Assembly (NCBI GenBank): GCA_028279555.1
Contig: JANQNO010000005.1
Location: forward strand, 248,001 to 312,000
Origin: Sphingorhabdus sp.
Lineage (GTDB): Bacteria > Pseudomonadota > Alphaproteobacteria > Sphingomonadales > Sphingomonadaceae
DNA: 64,000 nt
Direction: 5' to 3'
Shown here: positions 8,990 through 19,383 of the stretch, in pieces
How the letters are laid out: each line of letters starts with the position of its first letter
How positions within the stretch are numbered: the stretch's first letter is position 1
Position numbers and translations under genes: made by a program
Notes under the pieces: generated by a model
Seen by the model: only the letters and a program-made list of their open reading frames with translations
What the model was told of the DNA's origin: nothing
The model's database searches: none

Positions 8990-10804
8990 ATGCCCACTCA
9001 AGTGCAACGCGAACTCGATTATCTGACGCGAAACAGCGCGCGGATCGACGATCCTGATCCACATTCTGAACAGTCTTTCGTTTGGCTTGTCGAACGCCAG
9101 GCACGGCGTCGTCCTGATGCCGTTGCGATCATTAGTGACAGGGAAACCGTTACCTGGCGTGAACTGATGAGCCGTGGCCTGAAGATTGCCAACCTCCTTC
9201 ATGAAATGGATGTGCATCGCGGGGAGAGCGTTGCGCTCAATATGGGCAATTGCGCCAGCTATATCGCGGCTGTCTTCGGCATCACCCGGATCGGTGCGGT
9301 AGCCAGCCTGATCAACACCAATCTGCGTAGTGATCAGCTTATCCACTGCGTGCGCGAAGTCGGTGCGAATGTCAGCTTGCTTGATGCGGCCGCTGCCGCA
9401 CGCGTGGCCGAGGCTGGCGGTGATTATCCTGCCGCCTCACCCGGAACGGCGAGGTTTGTGGTTTGGGACGCCGTTGCTGGCGACGATGAAACGGCAGCTG
9501 GCAGCCAATGGTTGTGGCTTGACGAAGATGCGATCGACAGACTGCCTTCGACAGACCTGCGCGATGTGCCGCCACCTCTGGCCCGCGAGGCAGCGCTGCA
9601 CATCTTTACTTCAGGGACGACCGGCTTTCCCAAGGCGGCTGTTCTGGGGCATCGCAGAGTTGTCTATGGAGCGTCGAGTCACAGCATTTTTAGCTTTCGG
9701 GCACGGCCGCAAGACCGCTTGTACAATTGCCTTCCACTGTATCATGGGACCAGCCTGATCGCCGGAGCCGGGGCCTGCCTGTTTTCGGGCGCATCGATGT
9801 TTCTTAGACCTTCGTTCTCCGCGTCACAGCTTGTTGCAGAGGCAAAGAGGCACGAATGCAACCTGCTGATATATGTTGGTGAGATCTGTCGCTATTTGCT
9901 CTCCACGCCGCCGCGCGCTGATGATGCGCAGTGTTCGATTACCCGCGCTGCCGGGAATGGTTTGCGGCCAGAAATCTGGAAACCGTTCAAGAAACGCTTT
10001 GGCATCCGCCGGGTGAGCGAGTTTTATGGCGCGAGCGAGGCCAATGGCGGTTTCATGAACGTCTTCAATCGTGATGCGACCCTTGGGATCACATCGGCAA
10101 CAATCAGGCTGGTCGCATACGATGCTGACACGACCGAAGTCTTAAGGGACAAAGATGGTCGGGCAATTGATGTCCGTGACGGGGAACCGGGCCTGATGCT
10201 GATCAAGGTCACCGACAAACAGTATTTCGAAGGTTACACCAACAAGCAGATGTCCGACCGCAGGATTGAACATGATATCCTGCAGGACGGGGATCGCTGG
10301 TTCAACAGCGGGGACGTCTTGCGGACCGTGGACGTCGGATTGGGTGATGATTGGCCGCACTACCAGTTTGTCGAGCGACTGGGGGACGGTTTTCGCTGGA
10401 AGTCCGAGAACGTGGCCGCGAGTGCGGTCGAGCAAGCGCTATTGGATTGCCCGGGGCTGGATGCGGTTGCGGTTTACGGGGTTCAGATCCCTGGAACCGA
10501 AGGCAAGGCGGGAATGGCGGCGATTGAAATTGCGGGAGATCCGGCAGATTTTGACCTGTCTGAGCTGAGTTTGCGCATCAAGGAGCGCCTGCCGGACTAT
10601 GCACGTCCGGTGTTCCTGCGGCTGATGTCACAATTGCCAATGACTGCGACTTTCAAGGTCAAGAAGAGTGATCTGGCGCATCAGGGTTTCAATCCCGGGG
10701 TGGTGTCTGACAGCCTGTACCTGCGCGATCCCGACACCGGAAGCTATCGCCGGCTGGACGTGCAGACACACGCCTTGATCGCACGCGGTGCACTCAGGCT
10801 CTAG
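8990..10804 (+). CDS. FATP/FadD6-like acyl-CoA synthetase
   Basis: This 604-residue adenylate-forming ligase activates a carboxylic acid to its CoA thioester at ATP cost. The AMP-binding P-loop reads FTSGTTGFPKAA, the adenine motif is FYGASEANG, and the hinge region FNSGDVLR and FRWKSENVA follow. The order and the YFEGYTNKQMSDRRIEHD block fit the very-long-chain/FATP subgroup, whose members act on long-chain and steroid or bile-type acids. ATG 8990 lies 10 bp after the SDR stop; an earlier in-frame ATG is inside the SDR gene. It is probably the entry step for the substrate of this cluster, together with the second ligase at 14349. Confidence 0.87.
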   Translation: MPTQVQRELDYLTRNSARIDDPDPHSEQSFVWLVERQARRRPDAVAIISDRETVTWRELMSRGLKIANLLHEMDVHRGESVALNMGNCASYIAAVFGITRIGAVASLINTNLRSDQLIHCVREVGANVSLLDAAAAARVAEAGGDYPAASPGTARFVVWDAVAGDDETAAGSQWLWLDEDAIDRLPSTDLRDVPPPLAREAALHIFTSGTTGFPKAAVLGHRRVVYGASSHSIFSFRARPQDRLYNCLPLYHGTSLIAGAGACLFSGASMFLRPSFSASQLVAEAKRHECNLLIYVGEICRYLLSTPPRADDAQCSITRAAGNGLRPEIWKPFKKRFGIRRVSEFYGASEANGGFMNVFNRDATLGITSATIRLVAYDADTTEVLRDKDGRAIDVRDGEPGLMLIKVTDKQYFEGYTNKQMSDRRIEHDILQDGDRWFNSGDVLRTVDVGLGDDWPHYQFVERLGDGFRWKSENVAASAVEQALLDCPGLDAVAVYGVQIPGTEGKAGMAAIEIAGDPADFDLSELSLRIKERLPDYARPVFLRLMSQLPMTATFKVKKSDLAHQGFNPGVVSDSLYLRDPDTGSYRRLDVQTHALIARGALRL

Positions 10805-10818
10805 AGAAGGGATCAATC

Positions 10819-11976
10819 ATGACTGGGCCTCTTGCAGGTATTAGAGTAATCGAACTGGGCGGCATTGGGCCGTCGCCATATTGCGGGATGCTGCTTGCCG
10901 ATCTCGGAGCGGACGTCATTCGCATTGAGCGAGCCTCGCAGCCCCGGCAAACTGCAATTCCTTCTTCCCCGCATTTTCGCAACCGCCGTTCGATCGCGCT
11001 CAATCTGCGCACGGATGAAGGAAAGGAAATTGTCCTGCGCCTGCTCAAGAAGGCTGATGCCTGCACAGAAGGCTTCAGGCCAGGGGTTGCCGAGCGCATG
11101 GGAATAGGCCCGGACGATGCGCTCAAAGCCAATCCCAAACTGGTCTATGGAAGGATGACGGGGTGGGGTCAGGAAGGCCCGCTGGCCATGGCCGCAGGCC
11201 ACGATATCAACTACGTGGCCCTATCCGGAGCGCTCCATGCCATTGGTCCGACAGGCGGCCAGCCTGTGCCACCCATGAATGCTCTTGGTGATTTCGCTGG
11301 CGGTGGTCTGTTTCTGGCATTCGGTTTGCTGGCCGCGATCCTTCACGCCAGACAAAGCGGGGAGGGGCAGGTCGTTGATATGGCCATGATTGACGGGGTT
11401 GCCTCGTTAATCTCATCTTTCACGTATTATCGCGACATCGGAATGTTTCCGGATGACGGGCCGGGCACATCACAGCTTGGCGGAGCTGCTCACTATTACG
11501 GCGTCTATGAAACCGCCGACGGCAAGTTCATCAGCATCGGATCGCTTGAGCCGCAATTCTATGCAGAATTAATCAAGCGTGCCGGGCTTGACGAGGTGAC
11601 TTTCGCAGCCGCCGGGTTCGCGCCAGGAAGCGAGGATCGGTCGAAATGGCCAAAGCTGAGGCAGGCTCTTGCCGAGGTATTTTCGTCCAGGACGCGCGAC
11701 GAGTGGTGTGCAATCCTTGAAGGAACCGATGTCTGCTTTGCTCCGGTTCTTGGCCTCAGCGAAGTTGGGCAACACTCCCATCACCTGGCGCGAAGCACAT
11801 ATGTGGACGTGGGCGGTGAGATTCAGAATGCCCCTGCGCCACGCTTTAGCCGTACACCCGCAGACAATCCGCGACCGGCTCCGCCCGCCGGATGTGACAC
11901 GCGTGCAGTGCTGCAAGAGCTTGGCATTGATGAAACCGAAATTGATCGGCTCCGCGAGGCGGGAGTCATCACTTAG
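10819..11976 (+). CDS. Alpha-methylacyl-CoA racemase (CaiB/BaiF family)
   Basis: This 385-residue class III CoA-transferase-fold protein is of the AMACR/Mcr type. It interconverts (2R)- and (2S)-2-methylacyl-CoA so that S-specific acyl-CoA dehydrogenases can act. Residues known from Mycobacterium tuberculosis Mcr are in place: His and Asp in GHDINY, Asp in LGDFAGGG, and Glu in SLEPQFYAEL. The N-terminal LAGIRVIELGGIGPSPYCGM and RNRRSIALNL are family signatures. It starts 14 bp after the acyl-CoA synthetase, with GAAGGGA as ribosome binding site. Its presence is the strongest hint that the pathway handles methyl-branched chains. Another CaiB-type CoA-transferase activity is possible but fits less well. 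Confidence 0.88.
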   Translation: MTGPLAGIRVIELGGIGPSPYCGMLLADLGADVIRIERASQPRQTAIPSSPHFRNRRSIALNLRTDEGKEIVLRLLKKADACTEGFRPGVAERMGIGPDDALKANPKLVYGRMTGWGQEGPLAMAAGHDINYVALSGALHAIGPTGGQPVPPMNALGDFAGGGLFLAFGLLAAILHARQSGEGQVVDMAMIDGVASLISSFTYYRDIGMFPDDGPGTSQLGGAAHYYGVYETADGKFISIGSLEPQFYAELIKRAGLDEVTFAAAGFAPGSEDRSKWPKLRQALAEVFSSRTRDEWCAILEGTDVCFAPVLGLSEVGQHSHHLARSTYVDVGGEIQNAPAPRFSRTPADNPRPAPPAGCDTRAVLQELGIDETEIDRLREAGVIT

Positions 11977-12987
<1,011 letters not shown>

Positions 12988-13022
12988 AATCAGTCCTATT
13001 CCAGATCGAAGGTCATAAAGAA

Positions 13023-14168
13023 ATGCAAAATTCGAAACCAAATTGGGAATCTGCTGAGCTTACCATGTTCCGGGATTCTGTCCGGCGGTTTATCGCGCAA
13101 GAAGTGCTGCCCAATGAGCCCAAATGGCAGGAACAAAAGCATGTCGACCGGGAGTTCTGGCTGAAGGCTGGTGAGGCGGGCTTGCTGTGCACCGATATTC
13201 CTGCCGAAGATGGCGGCTTAGGAGCGGACTTTCGATATGAGGTCGTGCTTTCCGAAGAGCTTGGCTACGCAAGAAGCACGTCATGGGGAAGGGCGGTTCA
13301 CAATATTCTGGCGCAGTATATCTCGCGCCATGGGACTGCCGAGCAGAAGGAACGCTATCTCCCACGCATGGCTTCGGGTGAACTGATTGGTGCGATTGCG
13401 ATGACTGAGCCCGATGCAGGATCAGACCTCCAGTCAATCAGATCGAGCGCGATACGCGAAGGCGATCACTATGTTCTGAATGGTGCAAAGACATTCATTA
13501 CCAATGGCTGCATCGCCGGTCTTGTCGGTGTCGTTTGCAAGACCGATCCCGGCGAGCGCGCTCGCGGAATGTCGATCTTGCTGGTCGAGACTGATGGAAC
13601 GCAAGGCTTCAAGGTCGGCAAGCAGCTGGAGAAGATGGGGATGCGCGGTCAGGACGCGGCGGAGTTGTTTTTTGACAATGTTCGTGTCCCTGCTGACAAT
13701 TTGCTGGGCAATGAAGAGGGACGGGGCTTCTTCCAGCTTATGGCTGATCTGCCCTATGAACGGATGATGATCATGGTTCGAGCACAGGCAGCCATGGAGT
13801 CTGCGCTCGAATTGACGGTCGAACATTGCAAGGATCGATCTGTTTTTGGCGAGAAACTGATCGACAAGCAGAACACGCGTTTCAAACTCGCAGAGGTCAA
13901 GACGGCGGTAACGATCGGGCGGGTATTCCTCGACCATTGCATCACATCGTTTGCAGCCGGTGAACTGGATGGCACTCTTGCTGCTGTGGGCAAGCTGTGG
14001 CTGGCCAACCAGCAGAATGAGGTGGTTGCTGAATGTCTGCAACTCTTCGGTGGTTATGGCTACATCATGGAGTATCCAATCGCGCAAGCTTATGTCGATG
14101 CGCGCGTTCAGACGATCTATGGCGGTTCTAACGAAGTGATGAAGGAGCTGATTGCGCGAACGCTGTAA
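13023..14168 (+). CDS. Acyl-CoA dehydrogenase (long-chain / isovaleryl-type)
   Basis: This is a 381-residue complete acyl-CoA dehydrogenase. Signature blocks are AMTEPDAGSDLQSI, GAKTFITNG, FGEKLIDKQNTRFKLAE and FGGYGYIMEYPIAQAY. The C-terminal motif is IYGGSNEVMKELI, without the MCAD Glu. A Glu is present in LPYERMMI, the position used as base by long-chain and isovaleryl-CoA dehydrogenases, so it should be active on its own. It differs from the tandem pair at 1447-3816, giving the cluster at least two distinct dehydrogenation steps. It is the last gene of the run before a 180-bp gap. Confidence 0.92.
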   Translation: MQNSKPNWESAELTMFRDSVRRFIAQEVLPNEPKWQEQKHVDREFWLKAGEAGLLCTDIPAEDGGLGADFRYEVVLSEELGYARSTSWGRAVHNILAQYISRHGTAEQKERYLPRMASGELIGAIAMTEPDAGSDLQSIRSSAIREGDHYVLNGAKTFITNGCIAGLVGVVCKTDPGERARGMSILLVETDGTQGFKVGKQLEKMGMRGQDAAELFFDNVRVPADNLLGNEEGRGFFQLMADLPYERMMIMVRAQAAMESALELTVEHCKDRSVFGEKLIDKQNTRFKLAEVKTAVTIGRVFLDHCITSFAAGELDGTLAAVGKLWLANQQNEVVAECLQLFGGYGYIMEYPIAQAYVDARVQTIYGGSNEVMKELIARTL

Positions 14169-14348
14169 GGTGCCTTGCCGTGTCCGTTCTTGAGATCGCG
14201 ACTGGCTCTCAAGCAGCCAATAACGAGGAACTATCGACCTTTTGCCTTAAGGCTCAGGGATTTGCAGTGGCGCGAAATCCAGACACGGTCGCCTGATTTG
14301 CCTCTTACTGCCTGCCAGGGCCCAAGCTAACGCTCAAGCGACGCTGCC
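14169..14348 (+). other. Intergenic gap
   Basis: These 180 bp lie between the dehydrogenase and the second acyl-CoA ligase gene. No ORF, tRNA or clear terminator is visible. A promoter for the following three-gene unit may lie here, but I cannot pick out a convincing -35/-10 pair. Confidence 0.4.
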
Positions 14349-15908
14349 ATGCACAATGAAAGCAGCAGTCGGGAGCGGTTTTCACAATTGCCAGTCGTCG
14401 CCAGCCAGGATCGCATCAGCGCAAACAAGCCCGCCTTCGTTCTGGCCGATGGGCAGGTGCTGTCGCACGGCCAGTTGCATGACGCGTCGCTCGCTTTGGC
14501 CGATTGGTTGGCACAGCACGGTGCCCGGCCTGGCGATCACCTCGCCTGCATGATGGAGAACCGACCCGAGCTTGCGGTGCTGTATTGGGGGGCGCAGCGT
14601 GCGGGCACCTATTACACTCCTATACCTGCCCACGCCAAAGAGGATGAGGCAAGCTATCTTGCGTGTGACACCGGTGCTCGCTTCATCTTCGTGAGCGAGA
14701 GAGTGGCTGATTTGTGGGGCAATATACTGCCCGGCTTGAACGACGATGTGAAAGTCATCTGTATCGATCCGGAATCCGGCGATTTGACTAGTTTGGACCT
14801 CATGTCGCTGCCGCTTCGCTCTGCCCCCCAAAGTGCGGAGGAAGAAGGGTTCGCGATGCTCTACTCCTCGGGAACCACCGGGCGACCCAAAGGCATTCTT
14901 CGTCCGCTGACTGGGCGCACATTCGGGACCGAGCCGATCCCGGGCATTTATCGCGATTATCACGTGATGGGACCGGACACGGTCTTCCTGTCCCCCGCAC
15001 CGCTCTATCATGCCGCTCCTTTGCGGGCATTGATGGCGGTGCAGCGCCTGGGTGGGACTGTGGTCGCGATGCAGCGTTTCGATCCGCTGCGCTTGCTTGA
15101 ACTGATCGACACGCACCGTGTGACCCATATTCAGTTGGTCCCAACCATGATGCGTCGCTTGCTGAGCCTTTCAGAAGAGCAGCGATCTGCCTTTGATTTG
15201 TCGTGCCTGAAAAAAGTCATCCACGCTGCGGCGCCATGTCCACCCGATCTGAAGCGAGCCATGATCGCTTGGCTCGGCCCGATTATCAGCGAGTATTATG
15301 GGGGAACCGAAGGCGTTGGGATGACCTATATCGATTCCGCTGATTGGCTAGCCCATCCCGGATCGGTCGGTCGTGCGATCACCGGCAAAATCCACATCTG
15401 CGATGAGGCGGGCAAGGAGCTGCCCGCAGGTGAAACGGGGCTGGTCTATTTTTCCGATGGCCCGGCATTTTCGTATCACAACGCCCCTGAAAAACTGGCT
15501 GAATGCAGTAACGAGGCCGGGTGGGTCACGCTGGGCGATATCGGGTTCGTCGATGAAAAGGGTTACCTCTATCTGCGAGACCGCCGGGCGTTTGTGATCA
15601 ATTCGGGCGGCGTGAATATCTACCCGGCCGAGGTCGAAAATGTCATCGCCGGGCACCCTGATGTAAGCGATGTTACGGTGATCGGCGTGCCTGATCACGA
15701 TTTGGGTGAGGCGACCAAGGCCATCGTCGAACTGTCGCGACGGGGAGTGGACGCACAAGCTGTGGAAGCCGACATTATCGCTTTTACCAAAGCGCGTTTA
15801 TCCAGCGTCAAGGCACCTAAATCAGTGGATTTTGTTTCCTCGCTCCCGCGCAACGAAGCGGGCAAGGTCATCAAGAGCGAATTGAAGCAAAAATATTGGC
15901 AGAGCTAA
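14349..15908 (+). CDS. Acyl-CoA synthetase (class I adenylate-forming ligase)
   Basis: This 519-residue AMP-binding ligase has the P-loop YSSGTTGRPKG, the adenine motif EYYGGTEG, a TLGDIGFVDEKGYLYLRDR hinge and a C-terminal PRNEAGKVIKSEL containing the catalytic Lys. It should activate a carboxylic acid to an acyl-CoA. It is about 20% shorter than the FATP-like ligase at 8990 and belongs to a different subgroup (FadD-like, broad-range or aryl/steroid acids). It starts a tight unit with the following SDR (13 bp gap) and hydratase (overlap). Substrate not predictable from sequence. Confidence 0.88.
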   Translation: MHNESSSRERFSQLPVVASQDRISANKPAFVLADGQVLSHGQLHDASLALADWLAQHGARPGDHLACMMENRPELAVLYWGAQRAGTYYTPIPAHAKEDEASYLACDTGARFIFVSERVADLWGNILPGLNDDVKVICIDPESGDLTSLDLMSLPLRSAPQSAEEEGFAMLYSSGTTGRPKGILRPLTGRTFGTEPIPGIYRDYHVMGPDTVFLSPAPLYHAAPLRALMAVQRLGGTVVAMQRFDPLRLLELIDTHRVTHIQLVPTMMRRLLSLSEEQRSAFDLSCLKKVIHAAAPCPPDLKRAMIAWLGPIISEYYGGTEGVGMTYIDSADWLAHPGSVGRAITGKIHICDEAGKELPAGETGLVYFSDGPAFSYHNAPEKLAECSNEAGWVTLGDIGFVDEKGYLYLRDRRAFVINSGGVNIYPAEVENVIAGHPDVSDVTVIGVPDHDLGEATKAIVELSRRGVDAQAVEADIIAFTKARLSSVKAPKSVDFVSSLPRNEAGKVIKSELKQKYWQS

Positions 15909-15921
15909 CGGGAGAAAGCCG

Positions 15922-16839
15922 ATGAGTCTTCTCGAAGGAAAAGTGATCCTGATCACTGGAGCTGGAAACGGCATAGGCAAGGATTGCGCAATTCAGGCTG
16001 CCGAGCTGGGCGCCAAGGTCTTGGTGAACGACCTTGGTGGTGCAGGTGATGGCAAGGGCGATGGATCGTCCGAGGCGGCCGGCCTCGTCGTGGAGGAAAT
16101 CCGCAAGGCCGGCGGGGAGGCGATTGCCAACTTTGATAGCGTGACCGATCTGGATGCTGTCCGACGGATGGTGGAGCAATCCCGCGATGAGTTTGGTGGG
16201 CTTCATGCCGTCATGAACCCGGCTGGTATCCTGCGCGACAAGATGTTTCACAAGATGAGCGAAGAGGACTTCTTTGCCGTCGTCGATGTACACCTGCGCG
16301 GCGCCTACAATGTCGCGCGGGCAACGATTGATTTGTTTCGCGAGCAGGAGGAGGGCAATTATCTATTCTTCACCTCGACCAGTGGGCTTATCGGCAATCT
16401 TGGCCAGGCCAATTATGCTGCTGCAAAGATGGGCGTTGTCGGCCTCTCGCGCATTCTGGCGATGGAAGGCGCACGCAAGAATGTTCGCAGCAATGCGATC
16501 GCCCCCTTCGCGTGGACCAGGCTGGTAGGCACAATTCCGGTGACAGACGAGGCTTCGCGCCAGCGGGTCGAGCGCTTCAAGACCGGGATGCGCTCTGACC
16601 AGGTGGCTCGCTTTTGCACTGCCTTGTGCGCAGATGGTGCCAGCTATGTCTCCGGCCAGATCTTTGCCATCCGTGGCAATGAAATCCACCTGATGGGTCA
16701 ATCCCGAGCAACCCGAACAGTTGCAGCGACGGATGGTTGGACCCAAGAGGCGATAGTCGAGAACGCACTGCCCAATCTTGGAACTGGCTTCTATTCGCTC
16801 GCGCCTTCGGCAGCAGCCTTTCCCGGAGATCCGATCTGA
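15922..16839 (+). CDS. MFE-2-type short-chain dehydrogenase (paralogue), NNAG changed to NPAG
   Basis: This 305-residue SDR has the TGAGNGIG cofactor motif and the Ser/Tyr/Lys active site (TSTSGLIGN, NYAAAK). It resembles the HSD17B4-like protein at 8068-8979 in overall layout, including the GNLGQANYAAAKMG block. The usual NNAG reads MNPAG. This structural motif stabilises the central sheet, so the change may alter but need not abolish activity. GGGAGAAAG upstream is a good ribosome binding site. The stop overlaps the start of the hydratase gene (TGATG), so dehydrogenase and hydratase are coupled like the two halves of eukaryotic MFE-2. Confidence 0.87.
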   Translation: MSLLEGKVILITGAGNGIGKDCAIQAAELGAKVLVNDLGGAGDGKGDGSSEAAGLVVEEIRKAGGEAIANFDSVTDLDAVRRMVEQSRDEFGGLHAVMNPAGILRDKMFHKMSEEDFFAVVDVHLRGAYNVARATIDLFREQEEGNYLFFTSTSGLIGNLGQANYAAAKMGVVGLSRILAMEGARKNVRSNAIAPFAWTRLVGTIPVTDEASRQRVERFKTGMRSDQVARFCTALCADGASYVSGQIFAIRGNEIHLMGQSRATRTVAATDGWTQEAIVENALPNLGTGFYSLAPSAAAFPGDPI

Positions 16840-17699
16840 TGGCGCTCGATTACGATCATGCGATGAATGTCTCACAGCAAGACCTCCAATTCGAGTATGA
16901 GGATCACAAGGCCATGCTCTACGCCCTTGGCATAGGGATGGGACGTGATCCGCTAGATGAGAAAGAACTCGCTTTCGTTTATGAGAAGAATCTGCGCGCT
17001 GTTCCGACTTTGGCGACAGTCATATCGCCCGGAGCGCTTGATGTGCGTCGACTCAACATCGACTATGCGATGATGCTGCACGGCGAACAGCGGCTCACGG
17101 TGCATAAACCGCTTCCGGCTGCGGCAAGGATCAGCGTCGATACGCGCACCCTTTCGCTGCACGACAAGGGGCCGGGTAAAGGCGCGTTGATCGTATCAGA
17201 GGTCACCATAAGGGATGCGCAGACCAATGAGGTTTATTGCACGCTCAACCCACTCCATTTCGCCCGGGGAGATGGCGGTTTTTCAACCGATGCACGGGCC
17301 AGTGAACCGCCTCCTCCGGTCCATTCGGTTCCTGATCGGCCCCCTGATATGCGGCACGCGCTGAACACCCGCCTCGATCAGGCCTTGCTTTACCGGTTGT
17401 TGGGAGATCGCAATGCGCTCCATGCCGATCCGCAGGTGGCCCGTGAGGCTGGATTTGACCGGCCGATTCTGCATGGGCTGTGCACCTACGGCATGTGCTG
17501 TCACGCGGTTCTGGCCAAGACCTGCGACTATGATCCTGCGCGGCTCCGCGGCTTCGATGTGCGCTTCTCGGCTCCGGTTATCCCTGGCGATGATCTGCAC
17601 ATCGATCTGTGGCGTGATGGCGATGTCGTGTCCTTCGAGGCCCGCGTTCCAGAGCGCGGCGTGACGGTCATCAAGAACGGTCGCGCGCTGCTGGGATAA
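16839..17699 (+). CDS. MFE-2-type enoyl-CoA hydratase 2 (MaoC family)
   Basis: This 286-residue double-hotdog protein resembles the hydratase 2 part of multifunctional enzyme 2. The hydratase 2 signature appears as GDRNALHADPQVAREAGF, carrying the catalytic Asp and His, followed by PILHGLCTYG. The N-terminal half (HKAMLYALGIGMGRDPLDE, FVYEKNL) is typical of the family. It would make (3R)-hydroxyacyl-CoA, matching the R-specific SDRs in the cluster. ATG 16839 is chosen because it overlaps the SDR stop; an earlier in-frame start is internal to the SDR gene. Confidence 0.88.
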   Translation: MALDYDHAMNVSQQDLQFEYEDHKAMLYALGIGMGRDPLDEKELAFVYEKNLRAVPTLATVISPGALDVRRLNIDYAMMLHGEQRLTVHKPLPAAARISVDTRTLSLHDKGPGKGALIVSEVTIRDAQTNEVYCTLNPLHFARGDGGFSTDARASEPPPPVHSVPDRPPDMRHALNTRLDQALLYRLLGDRNALHADPQVAREAGFDRPILHGLCTYGMCCHAVLAKTCDYDPARLRGFDVRFSAPVIPGDDLHIDLWRDGDVVSFEARVPERGVTVIKNGRALLG

Positions 17700-17764
17700 G
17701 CGGCGTCACATGAGCATAGTTCTGCCGAGCATCCAGATCAGATTGCTGCGCCAACATTCAGGCT

Positions 17765-19081
17765 TTAGTCGACCAGGTGTTCTTTGAATCTACGGGTGCC
17801 TAGCAGATATAGAAAACCACCGACTGCCAGAACCACCGGACCGATCGCAAGTGCGATCCGGAGCGAATCCTCGCCATATTCCGGACGCAGCAAGTCACTG
17901 ATGTAACCAAGGAGCCAGGGCGCCAGACCCTGACCAAGGAAAGATGAGATCAGCATCGTCAGCGCAATGGCCATTCCGCGGATTCTGGCTGTGACGGTTG
18001 ATTGTATCGCCGAAGAAGCTGGGCCCAAGGTCAGGCCAAGGAAGAAGGCGGAAAGCCCGGCGAGCACATAGACTTCGACGGGTGAGTTTGCCCAGAGGAA
18101 CATGGCCAGGTAGGTGAAGACGACGACCAGATTGACAAGGCCGGGCAAGCGCATCTCCCACGCCCGGTCCCGTCGCAACAGCCAGGGCGAGAAGGTCGCA
18201 CTCAATGAAAGGCCGGCGAGCAATCCTATACCATTGGCCGCGCCGTAGACCGCCCCCACTTCTGTAAGAGAAACCCCGTATGAGCGGACAAGAAAGCTGG
18301 GCATCCAATACCCCACGCCGGTCAATCCGAAAATTGTCGCTGAGTAACCCAGCACGATGTAGATAAAGGAGCTGTTACCTCGCAGCATGTTTAGCGACGC
18401 CTTGATTGATGGCACCTCTGCCACCGTATCTGCATTCTTTTCAAAAACACCGCGTCGCGGCTCCCTTATGGTTAAAGTCACAAGAAGCCCGACGATCAGA
18501 CCGGGGATGGCGAATGCCAGGAATGTCATGCGCCAGCCGATGGTATCGGCGAGATAGCCGCCAAGTATGAGACCAAACATCGAACCAATACCCAAGCCTG
18601 AAGTGATCAATGCAAGGGCTCTTGCTCGATTCTCAGGGGCTACAATGTCTCCTGTCATCGAGTATTTTGTTGGCACACCCCCGGCTTCCCCAATTCCCAC
18701 AAAGACGCGTGTGAGGAATAGCTGGACAAAGTTGTTTGCGGCTCCGCTGATAGCGGTCGCCAGGCTGAACAGATAAACCGAGATGGCCAGCAGTTTCTTG
18801 CGCGACCAGGTGTCGGTCAGTCGACCAATGAACAATCCGAAGATTGCGTAAAAGGCGGAAAACGCGAATCGGAGCATGCCAAGCTGATTGTCAGTCAGCC
18901 CCAAATCCTCTCGGATGGGCTCCGCCAGAATGGCTAATACTACACCGTCCATCTGGCTGACCAGATTGACGAGAAAGAACACGAAGATAGTCCAATAAAT
19001 GTAGCGGGCAGATGTGGTCAGCGCCGGTTCGCTCTCTACATTCGAGCTATCGTTTTCCGTCTGTGCCTTTACCTGCTCCAT
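17765..19081 (-). CDS. MFS transporter, spinster-type
   Basis: This is a membrane protein of 438-448 residues with about 12 predicted transmembrane segments, starting with WTIFVFFLVNLVSQMDGVVLAIL. The loop GRLTDTWSRKKLL matches the MFS motif A region, and VFVGIGEAGGVPTKYS is typical of the spinster-like group common in sphingomonads. It lies on the opposite strand at the end of the catabolic unit and may import or export a pathway compound. ATG 19081 has a GGAGAGGG upstream; a TTG at 19111 in frame would add ten residues but has no visible ribosome binding site. Confidence 0.85.
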   Translation of the reverse strand: MEQVKAQTENDSSNVESEPALTTSARYIYWTIFVFFLVNLVSQMDGVVLAILAEPIREDLGLTDNQLGMLRFAFSAFYAIFGLFIGRLTDTWSRKKLLAISVYLFSLATAISGAANNFVQLFLTRVFVGIGEAGGVPTKYSMTGDIVAPENRARALALITSGLGIGSMFGLILGGYLADTIGWRMTFLAFAIPGLIVGLLVTLTIREPRRGVFEKNADTVAEVPSIKASLNMLRGNSSFIYIVLGYSATIFGLTGVGYWMPSFLVRSYGVSLTEVGAVYGAANGIGLLAGLSLSATFSPWLLRRDRAWEMRLPGLVNLVVVFTYLAMFLWANSPVEVYVLAGLSAFFLGLTLGPASSAIQSTVTARIRGMAIALTMLISSFLGQGLAPWLLGYISDLLRPEYGEDSLRIALAIGPVVLAVGGFLYLLGTRRFKEHLVD

Positions 19082-19383
19082 TCGAGCTTTTGCCCTCTCC
19101 GCTTTGCTCAATGCGGTGAAGAGTTTTCCACGCCAGCTCGTCCCAGCGCCATGGCACGAAGTGTCAATTCTCTAGGTCAATTGCGACCAAAACAGATCTC
19201 TTGCTGTAATCCTTCAATCAGCGCTTCCATCTTATTTGGCACGATCAGGGCTCGGCACCGCATCGGGTCACAGTCCATGCTGGCACGCGAAAGACAGCGC
19301 GTTCCATATGATCGATGAGGGTGCCGGGAAAGGTATCGAAAATGGAATCCCCCTCATCGCATACAGCACTGCACTATGGTCGC

